Source: an uncultured Collinsella sp. (lineage in GTDB: Bacteria > Actinomycetota > Coriobacteriia > Coriobacteriales > Coriobacteriaceae). Taken from it: a stretch of DNA of 7,735 bases. Each line of letters begins with the position of its first letter. The first letter of the stretch is position 1. The notes under the pieces were generated by a model. The model was not told the DNA's origin, searched no databases, and worked only from the letters and a program-made list of their open reading frames with translations. Made by a program: the position numbers and the translations under genes. Below are positions 1 to 5,634 of this stretch, piece after piece. Where the stretch lies: positions 1 through 7,735 of the forward strand of contig CAADVS010000055.1 in assembly GCA_900752545.1 (NCBI GenBank), written 5' to 3'.

Positions 1-715
1 CGCTCATGGTGTCGACGAACCGCACCGTGTAGGTGTCGTAGGCGGCAAGGCCCGCCGGGACCGTGGCAGAGAGGCGCCAGTACAGGTCGTCGGCGACCGT
101 GGCGTCGGCGGCCTTCTGCCATGCGGCGGTGCTGTCCTCCAGCACATGCTTGGACACCTTGGGCGTCGCCGCCTTGGGCTTGACGGTGACCGCGCTGCCG
201 CCCACCAGGGCCATGATCGGCGCGGTGCCGGCCTCGTCCTGGGCGATGGCGTCGTCGTCGGCGACGATGAGCCAGTAGCCGCAGGGCAGCTCGGCCGCCG
301 TGCCCGCGTTAAGGGCCACGGACGCGGCATCAGAGCTCTGGAGGGAACGAGCGAGCTGTGCGCTCAGCGCGCTCGTAAGGTGGGAATCGGCGTTGAGCCA
401 CTCGGCAGCTTCCTGCGCGGTGGTCTGGGAATTGGGCATGCCGGCGCTGTGCAGCACAGGCAGTGCGGCGTCGCGCGCGGCGTCGCTTGCCCAGGCGAGG
501 TCGGTGGCGATCTTGGCGTCGCTGTCGCTGTCGACGACGTTGGCGCTAAAGATCTGGAATGCGTCGTAGCTGCGCGCCACGGTGCCGCTCACCGTAATGG
601 AACCGGTCGAGGTCGACGCGGCCTGCGCGGAAGCGGGGAACACAACCGCGCAGGTGCCGATCAGGAGGGCAAGCAGCGCAAACAAGATCGGGAAGGAGCA
701 AACTTTCTTATTCAC
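1..715 (-). CDS. D2-domain fimbrial protein, probable major (shaft) pilin, 3' end outside window
   Basis: Sortase-assembled pilus subunit, 238 codons visible. Translation from the GTG at 715 gives a signal peptide: KK near the start, hydrophobic core about residues 8-27, and likely cleavage after ASA (28-30). An N-terminal pilin domain follows, with GSITVSGTVARSYDAFQIF (38-56), the usual 'G-I-T-V ... Y-A-F-Q-I-F' opening of SpaA/FimA-like fimbrial proteins. VTVKPK (177-181) sits where the pilin motif with the polymerising lysine is expected (candidate K181; YPK is more usual). PKVSKHV then opens a fimbrial isopeptide-forming D2 domain, whose AAYDTYTVRFVDTMS (224-238) is the family's conserved strand at the window edge. 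The rest of D2, the E-box and the LPxTG signal lie outside. The GTG start is supported by a GGGAGGT site 7 nt upstream. It overlaps the adhesin stop by 8 bp, so the two genes are one operon. Family assignment is firm; role as shaft rather than base pilin is inferred. Confidence 0.88.
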   Translation of the reverse strand, partial: MNKKVCSFPILFALLALLIGTCAVVFPASAQAASTSTGSITVSGTVARSYDAFQIFSANVVDSDSDAKIATDLAWASDAARDAALPVLHSAGMPNSQTTAQEAAEWLNADSHLTSALSAQLARSLQSSDAASVALNAGTAAELPCGYWLIVADDDAIAQDEAGTAPIMALVGGSAVTVKPKAATPKVSKHVLEDSTAAWQKAADATVADDLYWRLSATVPAGLAAYDTYTVRFVDTMS

Positions 716-3700
716 GACGCTTACCTCCCTTCGCATTCGCCTTGCGACGAATGTGCATCCAGGCCGCAGCAGCGCAAAGCACCGCCGCGCCGGCAAGGTA
801 CGTCAGAGTGACGCCCGACATACCAGAAAGGGGCAAAGAGGTGGAGTAGGTGTTGGTGAAGGTGGGGGTGGAGGTGTCGGTGAGTTTCAGTTCTTCGGCA
901 CCGACGTCCGCATTCCAGTTGCCATCGGAGCCAACGGTTCCCTTCTTGTAGGTCACCGCACAGTCGATTCCTCCTTTGGTGTTATCCGTTGCCACAACCG
1001 TGAACCTATAGACCGACTGATCAAACTTGTAATGCGGATAGGTCGAGCTTTCTTTCTTCTCGCGCACATAGTACGTGAAGATCTTGGAAGCGCCACGACA
1101 CGGAGCTTCAGCATCGTTCTGCTTCAAGCTGCTAAGTTTGTACTCAATCTTGGAGAACTCAAGCGTCTGGGACTTGTTGCGCTCAGCCGCCGTCTTAACC
1201 GTCTGAGCGCCCGTGAAGTTCGGGTTGTCCGCAAACTCGAGCGTAAACTCCTTCATCTCGCCGCCCTCAACGACCTTAGTCGCCTTAGGAGTCCAGGAGC
1301 CGTTGGAGGTGTAGTTGGTGAAGGTCTTGCCGCCCTTGAACACAATCGATGTAGTTAAGCCATCGTTCGTGCTTATCGTATTCAAATCAACCGTTGCATT
1401 CGACGTCACATTGTCGACAGTCTTGGTAACGGCAACGCTCGTTATCTTATAGTTGGTATAAGTAATCTCATCCAGAATTTTGTACGAATCCTCCGCTTCG
1501 ACCGTGGGCACAATCTTGTAGATGGCCTTGCTGTAGGCAATGTCCGGGTCCCTTTCCGGCTTCTCTACATCCGGGTCGCTTACCGGCTTTCCCGGCTTCT
1601 CTACAAGGTAGTAAACAAGGTTTGCATTGGCAAAGGCCTGGCCAAGATCGAAGGTGAAGCTCCCATCTGCATCGTTCGTAGCCCTGCCAACTACCGGGCA
1701 GCCGTTGAGCTGCAGGGTGCCATCATCGGCAAAATAGGGGGCCTTTGCGTCTGTACCCTGCTTGAGCAGCTCAAACTCGAATTCGTTTTTCACGAGAGGA
1801 CGACCGACCAACTCCTTGGTACCCTTGAGCTTCATCTTGGGATACACACTCACCTGCGTGGTGAAACCGGCGACAACGTCGCCGTTGGTCATGATGCCGC
1901 CACCGTGGATGTTGGAACTGTTACCCGTGATGAAAAGGGACGCAGCCGCGGTAGCAGCATCCTTATCCTCCTTAGTCGGATCAGACTTTAGGCCAATCAT
2001 GTACTTAGCTTGAGCGCCCTCGTACTTGCCGATGGTCGTAGGCGGCTGACCGTCGATCGTGCCCTTCCAGTTGGCAGCGCCGCCACCAAGCATCTGACCC
2101 GTTACGGCTGCGATGTATTCACCGTTAGTACTATCGCGAATAAGAAAAAGATCCTGGTGACCGGCTTCTTTAAACTTTTCAGTTATTTCGCCGCCTTCGT
2201 TGTTAGGGCGCCAATCCGCGTCATCGTTCTTGTCGTGGCCGCCGCCCGATCGGTTATAACCACCGTCAGAATTACCGTCAGAATTACCGAAAATCGCGAT
2301 GCCATTGGTATCGGTAATGGCAGTCTTACCAGTCGGGCAAGCGGCAAACCCGCCGCCAAAGCCATTGGCATGATTGTTGGTAATCAGCGCGTTATATATA
2401 TTGAGGCTCGCCGATTTAATGCCATAGTCACTACTACCCTGAACGAACACGCCGCCGCCACCCCAGTCGTAGGCGGTATTGGTCGTATTGTTAGTGATGT
2501 AGGCTTTCTCGCCGCTCACATTAAAATCGCCAACTGTAGGCGCAGCGATACGGATGCCGCCACCCTCTGAGTTTTGCGCCACATTGCTGGCGATGATTCC
2601 ACCAGAAAACGTAAACCCGGAAAGAGGTTTATTCCAAGCGCCAGCATAAACGCCGCCGCCAGCCTCGGCAGAGTAGTTGCCCGTGATGTAGCCGCCTACA
2701 ATTGTGAGACTGCCGCCATTCCAAGCAGCAATACCACCGCCACCGTGGCAACCGTTACCGAGATGCTTCGTGTTGTTTTCTTCATCGATATAGTGCTGAT
2801 ACCTGTTGTTAGTAATGTAACCTCTCGTAATGGTCACACTAGAGTTCTCAGCACAAATTCCCGCGCCATAACCGCTTTGATAATCATTTGTACCGTTACC
2901 GGAGATAATACCGTCAACCATGTTTACCGTAGAATTCCGGGCATAAACGCCGCCGCCACTGGGGGCATAGTTACCAGCGATTACGCCGCCAGAGATCACC
3001 AGGGTTGAGCCCTCATCCAGAGTTGAGCCCTCAACACGAATTCCAGCACCAGCACCACTGCTGCCCATAGAAGCACCACAAACGTATCCGCCACTCATGT
3101 TGACGGTAGAGCCGTTATGGGCATAGATAAGGCCATCGACGTTGCAATTGTTCTTTTGAGTAAGCACGCCGCCCTGAAGGTTAAACGTACCGCCCTCAAG
3201 ATTGATGAGATTCACTTTGCTGCTGCTGCATGCCACGATGGCACCTTTAATGGTGACCTGGTGCTCGTAGGTGGTCTCGTTTGTACGAGTGCTGTCCTTA
3301 GTGTCCACGCTGGATTTAGTCACGTAATAGGTAAGCTTAGTCGGAACGTCTTTTTCATAGAGCATTTTTGCCGTCTTGCCACAATTATCAGCTATCAGAT
3401 TGTGGTCTTGATCCTGCAGCGGCTGAGGGCCAGCGATATTATCCTCACCCGGATGAGAATCCGTGATTGTAAACTCGGCACTATTGCTCACATTGAAAAG
3501 CGACTTATTATTATTGCTCGAGTACTTTATCTTGAAGCCATTAAGATCAAGGGTGATATTGCTACCACTCTTATTGAGAATAATCTCTTCGTTGCAGTCT
3601 AGGTCCTTCATCAATTGAAAACTGCCGGACTGATTTTCCGCAACGCTCTCAAGTTTAGTTTTGAGCTCACTTGCCTTATCAATTCCCTCGGCAGCCGCTT

Positions 3701-4079
3701 CAGTTTGCTCGTTTTCCGCAACCGCAGCAACGGTTTCACCATCCGAAGTCGTTGTGCCCTCGTTCTGCTGCTCTTCCTCGGGCTGCTCCTCAGGCTGGCT
3801 CTCGTCGCCAACTTCGTCGCCCTCGGTCTCGTCACTATTCTGGTTTTCGGTATCCCCGTTGTTGGTGTTGTCTACATCAGTAGACTCACTTGAGGAACCC
3901 CCCCCCATCACAGTTTCCTCGGTAGGAACCGTCTGAGAATCGTTGGCAATGGCCTGCGAGATCGGAGGCATGACGAGCGACAGTACCAGGCTCAACACGG
4001 AGGCTCCGCACAAAACACCTGCCAGTACACGGCGCGTCGCTTTTTTACTCTGCTTAGTTTTTTCTGAATTCGCTTTCAT
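708..4079 (-). CDS. LPLSG-anchored beta-helix surface adhesin / pilus tip-like protein with two FctA isopeptide domains
   Basis: 1123-residue secreted, sortase-linked surface protein. In order: signal peptide (basic 1-18, hydrophobic 19-40, likely cleavage after AIA at 43-45); Gly/Ser then acidic Glu/Gln/Asp stalk (59-135); entry strands with ITLDLNGFKIKY (175-186); and a right-handed beta-helix (about 275-735) with at least eight coils ending in N-x(n)-GGG(V/I/F), such as GGGVYA, GGGIAAW and GGGIMTN. Two FctA/Spy0128-like domains follow: about 745-880 (predicted K755-N876 isopeptide, E827 in YYLVEKP) and about 881-1078 (K935-N1076, E1007 in YYVREKK). The C-terminus has LPLSG (1082-1086), a hydrophobic span and an RRKANAKGGKRRE tail. 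The isopeptide residues are assigned from family pattern, not proven. I chose the ATG at 4079 because GGGGAGGAGA precedes it; an upstream GUG/ATG reading from 4157 would add 26 residues in front of the signal peptide. First gene of the pilus operon; carries a G9 tract. Ligand unknown. Confidence 0.9.
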   Translation of the reverse strand: MKANSEKTKQSKKATRRVLAGVLCGASVLSLVLSLVMPPISQAIANDSQTVPTEETVMGGGSSSESTDVDNTNNGDTENQNSDETEGDEVGDESQPEEQPEEEQQNEGTTTSDGETVAAVAENEQTEAAAEGIDKASELKTKLESVAENQSGSFQLMKDLDCNEEIILNKSGSNITLDLNGFKIKYSSNNNKSLFNVSNSAEFTITDSHPGEDNIAGPQPLQDQDHNLIADNCGKTAKMLYEKDVPTKLTYYVTKSSVDTKDSTRTNETTYEHQVTIKGAIVACSSSKVNLINLEGGTFNLQGGVLTQKNNCNVDGLIYAHNGSTVNMSGGYVCGASMGSSGAGAGIRVEGSTLDEGSTLVISGGVIAGNYAPSGGGVYARNSTVNMVDGIISGNGTNDYQSGYGAGICAENSSVTITRGYITNNRYQHYIDEENNTKHLGNGCHGGGGIAAWNGGSLTIVGGYITGNYSAEAGGGVYAGAWNKPLSGFTFSGGIIASNVAQNSEGGGIRIAAPTVGDFNVSGEKAYITNNTTNTAYDWGGGGVFVQGSSDYGIKSASLNIYNALITNNHANGFGGGFAACPTGKTAITDTNGIAIFGNSDGNSDGGYNRSGGGHDKNDDADWRPNNEGGEITEKFKEAGHQDLFLIRDSTNGEYIAAVTGQMLGGGAANWKGTIDGQPPTTIGKYEGAQAKYMIGLKSDPTKEDKDAATAAASLFITGNSSNIHGGGIMTNGDVVAGFTTQVSVYPKMKLKGTKELVGRPLVKNEFEFELLKQGTDAKAPYFADDGTLQLNGCPVVGRATNDADGSFTFDLGQAFANANLVYYLVEKPGKPVSDPDVEKPERDPDIAYSKAIYKIVPTVEAEDSYKILDEITYTNYKITSVAVTKTVDNVTSNATVDLNTISTNDGLTTSIVFKGGKTFTNYTSNGSWTPKATKVVEGGEMKEFTLEFADNPNFTGAQTVKTAAERNKSQTLEFSKIEYKLSSLKQNDAEAPCRGASKIFTYYVREKKESSTYPHYKFDQSVYRFTVVATDNTKGGIDCAVTYKKGTVGSDGNWNADVGAEELKLTDTSTPTFTNTYSTSLPLSGMSGVTLTYLAGAAVLCAAAAWMHIRRKANAKGGKRRE
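723..729 (-). promoter_or_regulatory. Ribosome binding site of the pilin gene, inside the adhesin 3' end
   Basis: GGGAGGT on the minus strand, 7 nt before the GTG at 715. It fixes the unusual GTG start and lies within the last codons of the preceding adhesin gene, an arrangement that favours translational coupling. Confidence 0.8.
2263..2286 (-). repeat. Two tandem 12-bp units encoding GNSD-GNSD
   Basis: CCGTCAGAATTA occurs twice back to back on the + strand (2263-2274 and 2275-2286). It encodes the in-frame duplication GNSDGNSD at about adhesin residues 598-605, in a loop of the beta-helix. Copy-number change would lengthen or shorten the loop by four residues without breaking the frame. 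Confidence 0.7.
3898..3906 (-). repeat. G9 homopolymer tract (C9 on + strand), candidate phase-variation tract
   Basis: Nine consecutive G on the coding strand of the adhesin, spanning the last base of the Met58 codon and Gly59-Gly61, soon after the signal peptide. The present length keeps the frame open. With one extra G the frame meets TGA four codons after the last all-G codons (GGG TTC CTC AAG TGA). With one G fewer it meets TAG nine codons after the tract. Slippage would therefore switch the gene off in either direction. Confidence 0.75.
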
Positions 4080-4084
4080 CGATG

Positions 4085-4094
4085 TCTCCTCCCC
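4085..4094 (-). promoter_or_regulatory. Ribosome binding site that decides the adhesin start
   Basis: GGGGAGGAGA on the minus strand; its GGAGG core lies 8 nt before the ATG at 4079. That ATG puts the basic N-region of the signal peptide at the very start of the protein, so the longer reading from 4157 is rejected. Confidence 0.8.
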
Positions 4095-4169
4095 AAGAGA
4101 CCGCGATCTTGCTCTTTCACTATCAAACGTATCTGCACAACCTGTAATTACGCACACTTAGTAATCCAT

Positions 4170-4199
4170 ATTGTAGCGATTGTTTGAACATCTGAGCAA
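4170..4199 (-). promoter_or_regulatory. Candidate sigma-A-type promoter of the pilus operon
   Basis: On the minus strand, TTGCTC (4199-4194) is followed after 18 bp by TACAAT (4175-4170). The -10 box matches consensus at five of six bases; the -35 box is weak (three of six). Transcription would begin near 4163, leaving a leader of about 85 nt before the adhesin ATG. The -35 box lies inside one arm of a 10-bp inverted repeat, so a regulator bound there could control the operon. No alternative promoter in the spacer looks better. Confidence 0.5.
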
Positions 4200-4252
4200 G
4201 AAAACCGATAGTTTTGTAGCGAATTCTCAATTCTCTTGACATTTGCTCAGAT
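4190..4252. repeat. 10-bp inverted repeat around the pilus promoter -35 region
   Basis: ATCTGAGCAA (4190-4199) and TTGCTCAGAT (4243-4252) are perfect reverse complements separated by 43 bp. The left arm contains the -35 box of the predicted pilus promoter. A 9-bp direct repeat, TTGTAGCGA, also occurs at 4171-4179 and 4214-4222, again with a 43-bp offset. Possible operator pair or recombination sites; no protein in the window is known to act on it. Confidence 0.6.
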
Positions 4253-4346
4253 TTACCTTTGTTTATTCGCTATCTATTTTTTGTTTCTGCTGGTAATTTA
4301 GTTGCCCATCATTTTTTTAATGGCATTAAATTAATTTGCACAACAT

Positions 4347-4362
4347 TTTGCTCAAGAGCAAA
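4347..4362. repeat. Palindrome TTTGCTC-AA-GAGCAAA
   Basis: Perfect 7-bp arms around two bases. Its half-site TTGCTC also forms the core of the inverted repeat at 4190-4252, so four half-sites of the same kind lie within about 170 bp upstream of the pilus operon. This spacing fits binding by a dimeric regulator, but no regulator is identified. Confidence 0.6.
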
Positions 4363-4368
4363 CATCCC

Positions 4369-4395
4369 GCTCACGGTCGAAAATCGACCGTGAGC
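4369..4395. repeat. Perfect 12-bp stem-loop with AAA/TTT loop
   Basis: GCTCACGGTCGA (4369-4380) and TCGACCGTGAGC (4384-4395) are exact reverse complements around a 3-nt loop. It is GC-rich in otherwise AT-rich DNA and has no good U-tract on either side (the minus strand continues GGGATGTTTGC), so it is not a convincing terminator. It could be the end of a small RNA, a regulator site or a remnant mobile palindrome. Confidence 0.7.
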
Positions 4396-4539
4396 AGTAG
4401 GTCATTAACCGGAAGGAATATCCTATCAAACTGATGAGAATATCTTTGACCCATCGGTGGTTAGAAGTGTGATGTTCAGACAACTAAATTTGAATTTTCG
4501 CGCAGATTTTCGGTATCAATTCGCCCAAATCGCCTGAGG

Positions 4540-4574
4540 CCACCGCAAAAGGAGCCTGTCCCCTTTTGCGGTGG
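4540..4574 (-). terminator. Hairpin A: 13-bp stem 3' of the HAD gene, conserved CCTGTCC loop
   Basis: CCACCGCAAAAGG (4540-4552) pairs exactly with CCTTTTGCGGTGG (4562-4574) around AGCCTGTCC. It begins 13 bp after the HAD stop, where a terminator is expected, yet no U-tract follows on the minus strand; the A/T part lies inside the stem. It belongs to a family of four hairpins in this window that share the loop and differ in the stem. Termination role is inferred from position. Confidence 0.65.
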
Positions 4575-4587
4575 TTCTCCCCCTGCG

Positions 4588-5409
4588 CTACAGCAGATGT
4601 TCCTCGATAAAGATCGCGATGCCGTCTTTGTCGTTGCTCGCGGTTACAAAATCGGCGGCGGCACGGGTGGCATCGCTGCCATTTGCCATGGCCACGCCCA
4701 CGCCGGCGTCAGCCACCATGCAGGTGTCGTTGTCCGCATCGCCAAACACGCAGATGTCCTGGAGCTCCATGTCGTTGAGCTCCGCCACGCGCACAAGGCC
4801 GCGCGTCTTGGACACGCGCGGATCCATGAACTCGTAGAGGCGCTGCGTGGTTTGCAGAGCCGCCGCCTTAACAGTGCTATCGGCAAACGTCGACGCCCGC
4901 TCGATGACCTGCGGCATCACCTCGGGCGCCATGGTAAACATCACCTTGGGCTGCGGCTCGCGCAAAAACTCGGCAAAATCGACCACCTGGTAGGGCACGC
5001 CGTCGACGCGCGACAGGTGTTCTACGCACGCGTTGCTCTCGGGCACGTAGAACACGCCGTCTCGGGGGCAGACGGGCGTTGCCGGAAGGTCCGCCATGTG
5101 CTTGCAGATGCGCGCGATGGTCTCGCCCGGCAGCGGATAGCTCAGCTCGTTGATGTCGTGCGCGCGGTCGATGACCTCGGCGCCACCGCAGCCCACCATC
5201 ACGTCTACCAGGCCTTCGATGCCCCAGAGCTCGTACATGGCCTCGGTCGCGTGGGCGTCGCGCCCGGTGCACAGGCCAAACAGCACGCCGCGCTCGCGCA
5301 GGGCGCGGATCGCCGCCACGGTGCGCGGGGACACCGTGTGCTGGCTCGTGAGCAGCGTGCCGTCGATATCGCAGAACACGGCTTTGATGTGGCTGAAGGT
5401 GGTGTCCAT
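4588..5409 (-). CDS. Cof-type HAD-IIB hydrolase (small-molecule phosphatase)
   Basis: Predicted cytoplasmic Mg2+-dependent phosphatase of 273 residues, a normal length for the Cof/YbjI group. Motif I is DIDGTLL with nucleophile D14 and acid D16. Motif II is the Thr of CTGRD (T48). The motif III lysine is K201 in VSKTRGL. Motif IV is GDADND (223-228) followed by AGVGVAMANG. The C2B cap lies between, with PKVMFTM at 154-160. Enzymes of this type act on sugar phosphates, flavin or pyridoxal phosphates; the substrate cannot be read from sequence. The ATG at 5409 is preceded by AGAAAGG 5 nt upstream, and HIKAVFCDIDGT then falls at the usual distance from the start. A longer in-frame reading from 5616 would run through two hairpins and the promoter and is rejected. 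Probably its own transcription unit. Confidence 0.9.
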   Translation of the reverse strand: MDTTFSHIKAVFCDIDGTLLTSQHTVSPRTVAAIRALRERGVLFGLCTGRDAHATEAMYELWGIEGLVDVMVGCGGAEVIDRAHDINELSYPLPGETIARICKHMADLPATPVCPRDGVFYVPESNACVEHLSRVDGVPYQVVDFAEFLREPQPKVMFTMAPEVMPQVIERASTFADSTVKAAALQTTQRLYEFMDPRVSKTRGLVRVAELNDMELQDICVFGDADNDTCMVADAGVGVAMANGSDATRAAADFVTASNDKDGIAIFIEEHLL

Positions 5410-5464
5410 GGGGGCCTTTCTGGGTTGTGCGGCGATGCGGGGTGTATTCGTGAACGGCGTACAT

Positions 5465-5495
5465 GGTATACCAAGGCGCAGGCGCGGCCCGTCAA
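5465..5495 (-). promoter_or_regulatory. Candidate promoter of the HAD gene
   Basis: Minus strand TTGACG (5495-5490) and TATACC (5470-5465), with a 19-bp spacer and a TG extension one base before the -10 box. The -10 lies in the perfect palindrome TGGTATACCA (5464-5473), a possible operator. The first T bases of the -35 come from the end of repeat B. The spacer is longer than ideal, so the call is tentative. Confidence 0.4.
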
Positions 5496-5537
5496 AGCAA
5501 AAACCACCACAAAGGTGCCTGGCCCCCTTTGTGGTGG
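5493..5537 (-). repeat. Repeat B: 45-bp intergenic repeat with hairpin (second copy at 7085-7128)
   Basis: Starts CAAAGCAAAAACC on the + strand and contains the stem CCACCACAAAGG (5504-5515) / CCTTTGTGGTGG (5526-5537) around TGCCTGGCCC. The copy at 7085-7128 is identical except for one C fewer in the loop. It lies between the MFS gene and the HAD gene, downstream of one and directly against the -35 box of the next. It could end MFS transcription, although the minus-strand U-rich stretch GGTTTTTGC after the stem is only moderate. Confidence 0.75.
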
Positions 5538-5573
5538 CTGGACCCGCAGGATGGCATGGCCCGGGGCGCAAAG

Positions 5574-5630
5574 CATCACAACATCCGACGTTTTTCGGCA
5601 AAATCGCGATTTTCATCGAATGTTGTGATG
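5574..5630 (-). terminator. 57-nt hairpin with nested palindrome, just 3' of the MFS gene
   Basis: CATCACAACATCCGA (5574-5588) pairs with TCGAATGTTGTGATG (5616-5630) with one mismatch in 15. The 27-nt loop contains the perfect palindrome AAAATCGCGATTTT (5600-5613). It begins 4 bp after the MFS stop, so it probably ends that transcript. The better T-run (GGTTTTTA) follows the stem on the + strand, while the minus side has only CTTTGC, so it may work in both directions or be a palindromic repeat. Confidence 0.6.
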
Positions 5631-5634
5631 GTTT

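Larger units (their letters stand above)
4080..4587. other. AT-rich spacer between the HAD gene and the pilus operon
   Basis: About 500 bp without a supportable gene. Base composition is clearly richer in A/T than the flanking genes. It contains, from right to left, the 3' hairpin of the HAD gene, a perfect stem-loop, TTGCTC-type palindromes, the candidate pilus promoter and the leader with the adhesin ribosome site. Open frames of 42 codons (+, 4409-4534) and 43 codons (-, 4483-4355) overlap here, but neither has a ribosome site or good start. Between 4255 and 4340 I see only T-rich and A-rich runs. Confidence 0.7.

Noticed and set aside
146..811. Plus-strand open frames over the pilin gene and adhesin end
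   Set aside because: They mirror the pilin reading frame on the minus strand, which has a signal peptide and D2 motifs. No ribosome site or recognisable domain on the plus strand.
4080..4157. 26-residue N-terminal extension of the adhesin from 4157
   Set aside because: No ribosome site there, it puts non-signal sequence before the signal peptide, and a strong GGAGG site precedes the ATG at 4079. It also overlaps the predicted promoter leader.
4236..4276. Plus-strand TTGACA as a promoter for a rightward RNA
   Set aside because: No -10 box at 16-19 bp; the nearest TATCTA is about 28 bp away, and no gene follows on the plus strand.
4355..4483. 43-codon minus-strand open frame as a small protein gene
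   Set aside because: Only a TTG start immediately after a stop, no ribosome site, and the frame runs through the perfect stem-loop.
5410..5616. Longer HAD protein starting at 5616
   Set aside because: The extra 69 residues would be encoded by two hairpins and the candidate promoter and are unlike any HAD N-terminus. The ATG at 5409 has a ribosome site and proper spacing to motif I.
4597..5628. Long + strand open frame opposite the HAD gene
   Set aside because: Antisense shadow of GC-rich coding sequence; the minus frame has all HAD motifs, the plus frame shows none and is His/Arg/Ala-rich.
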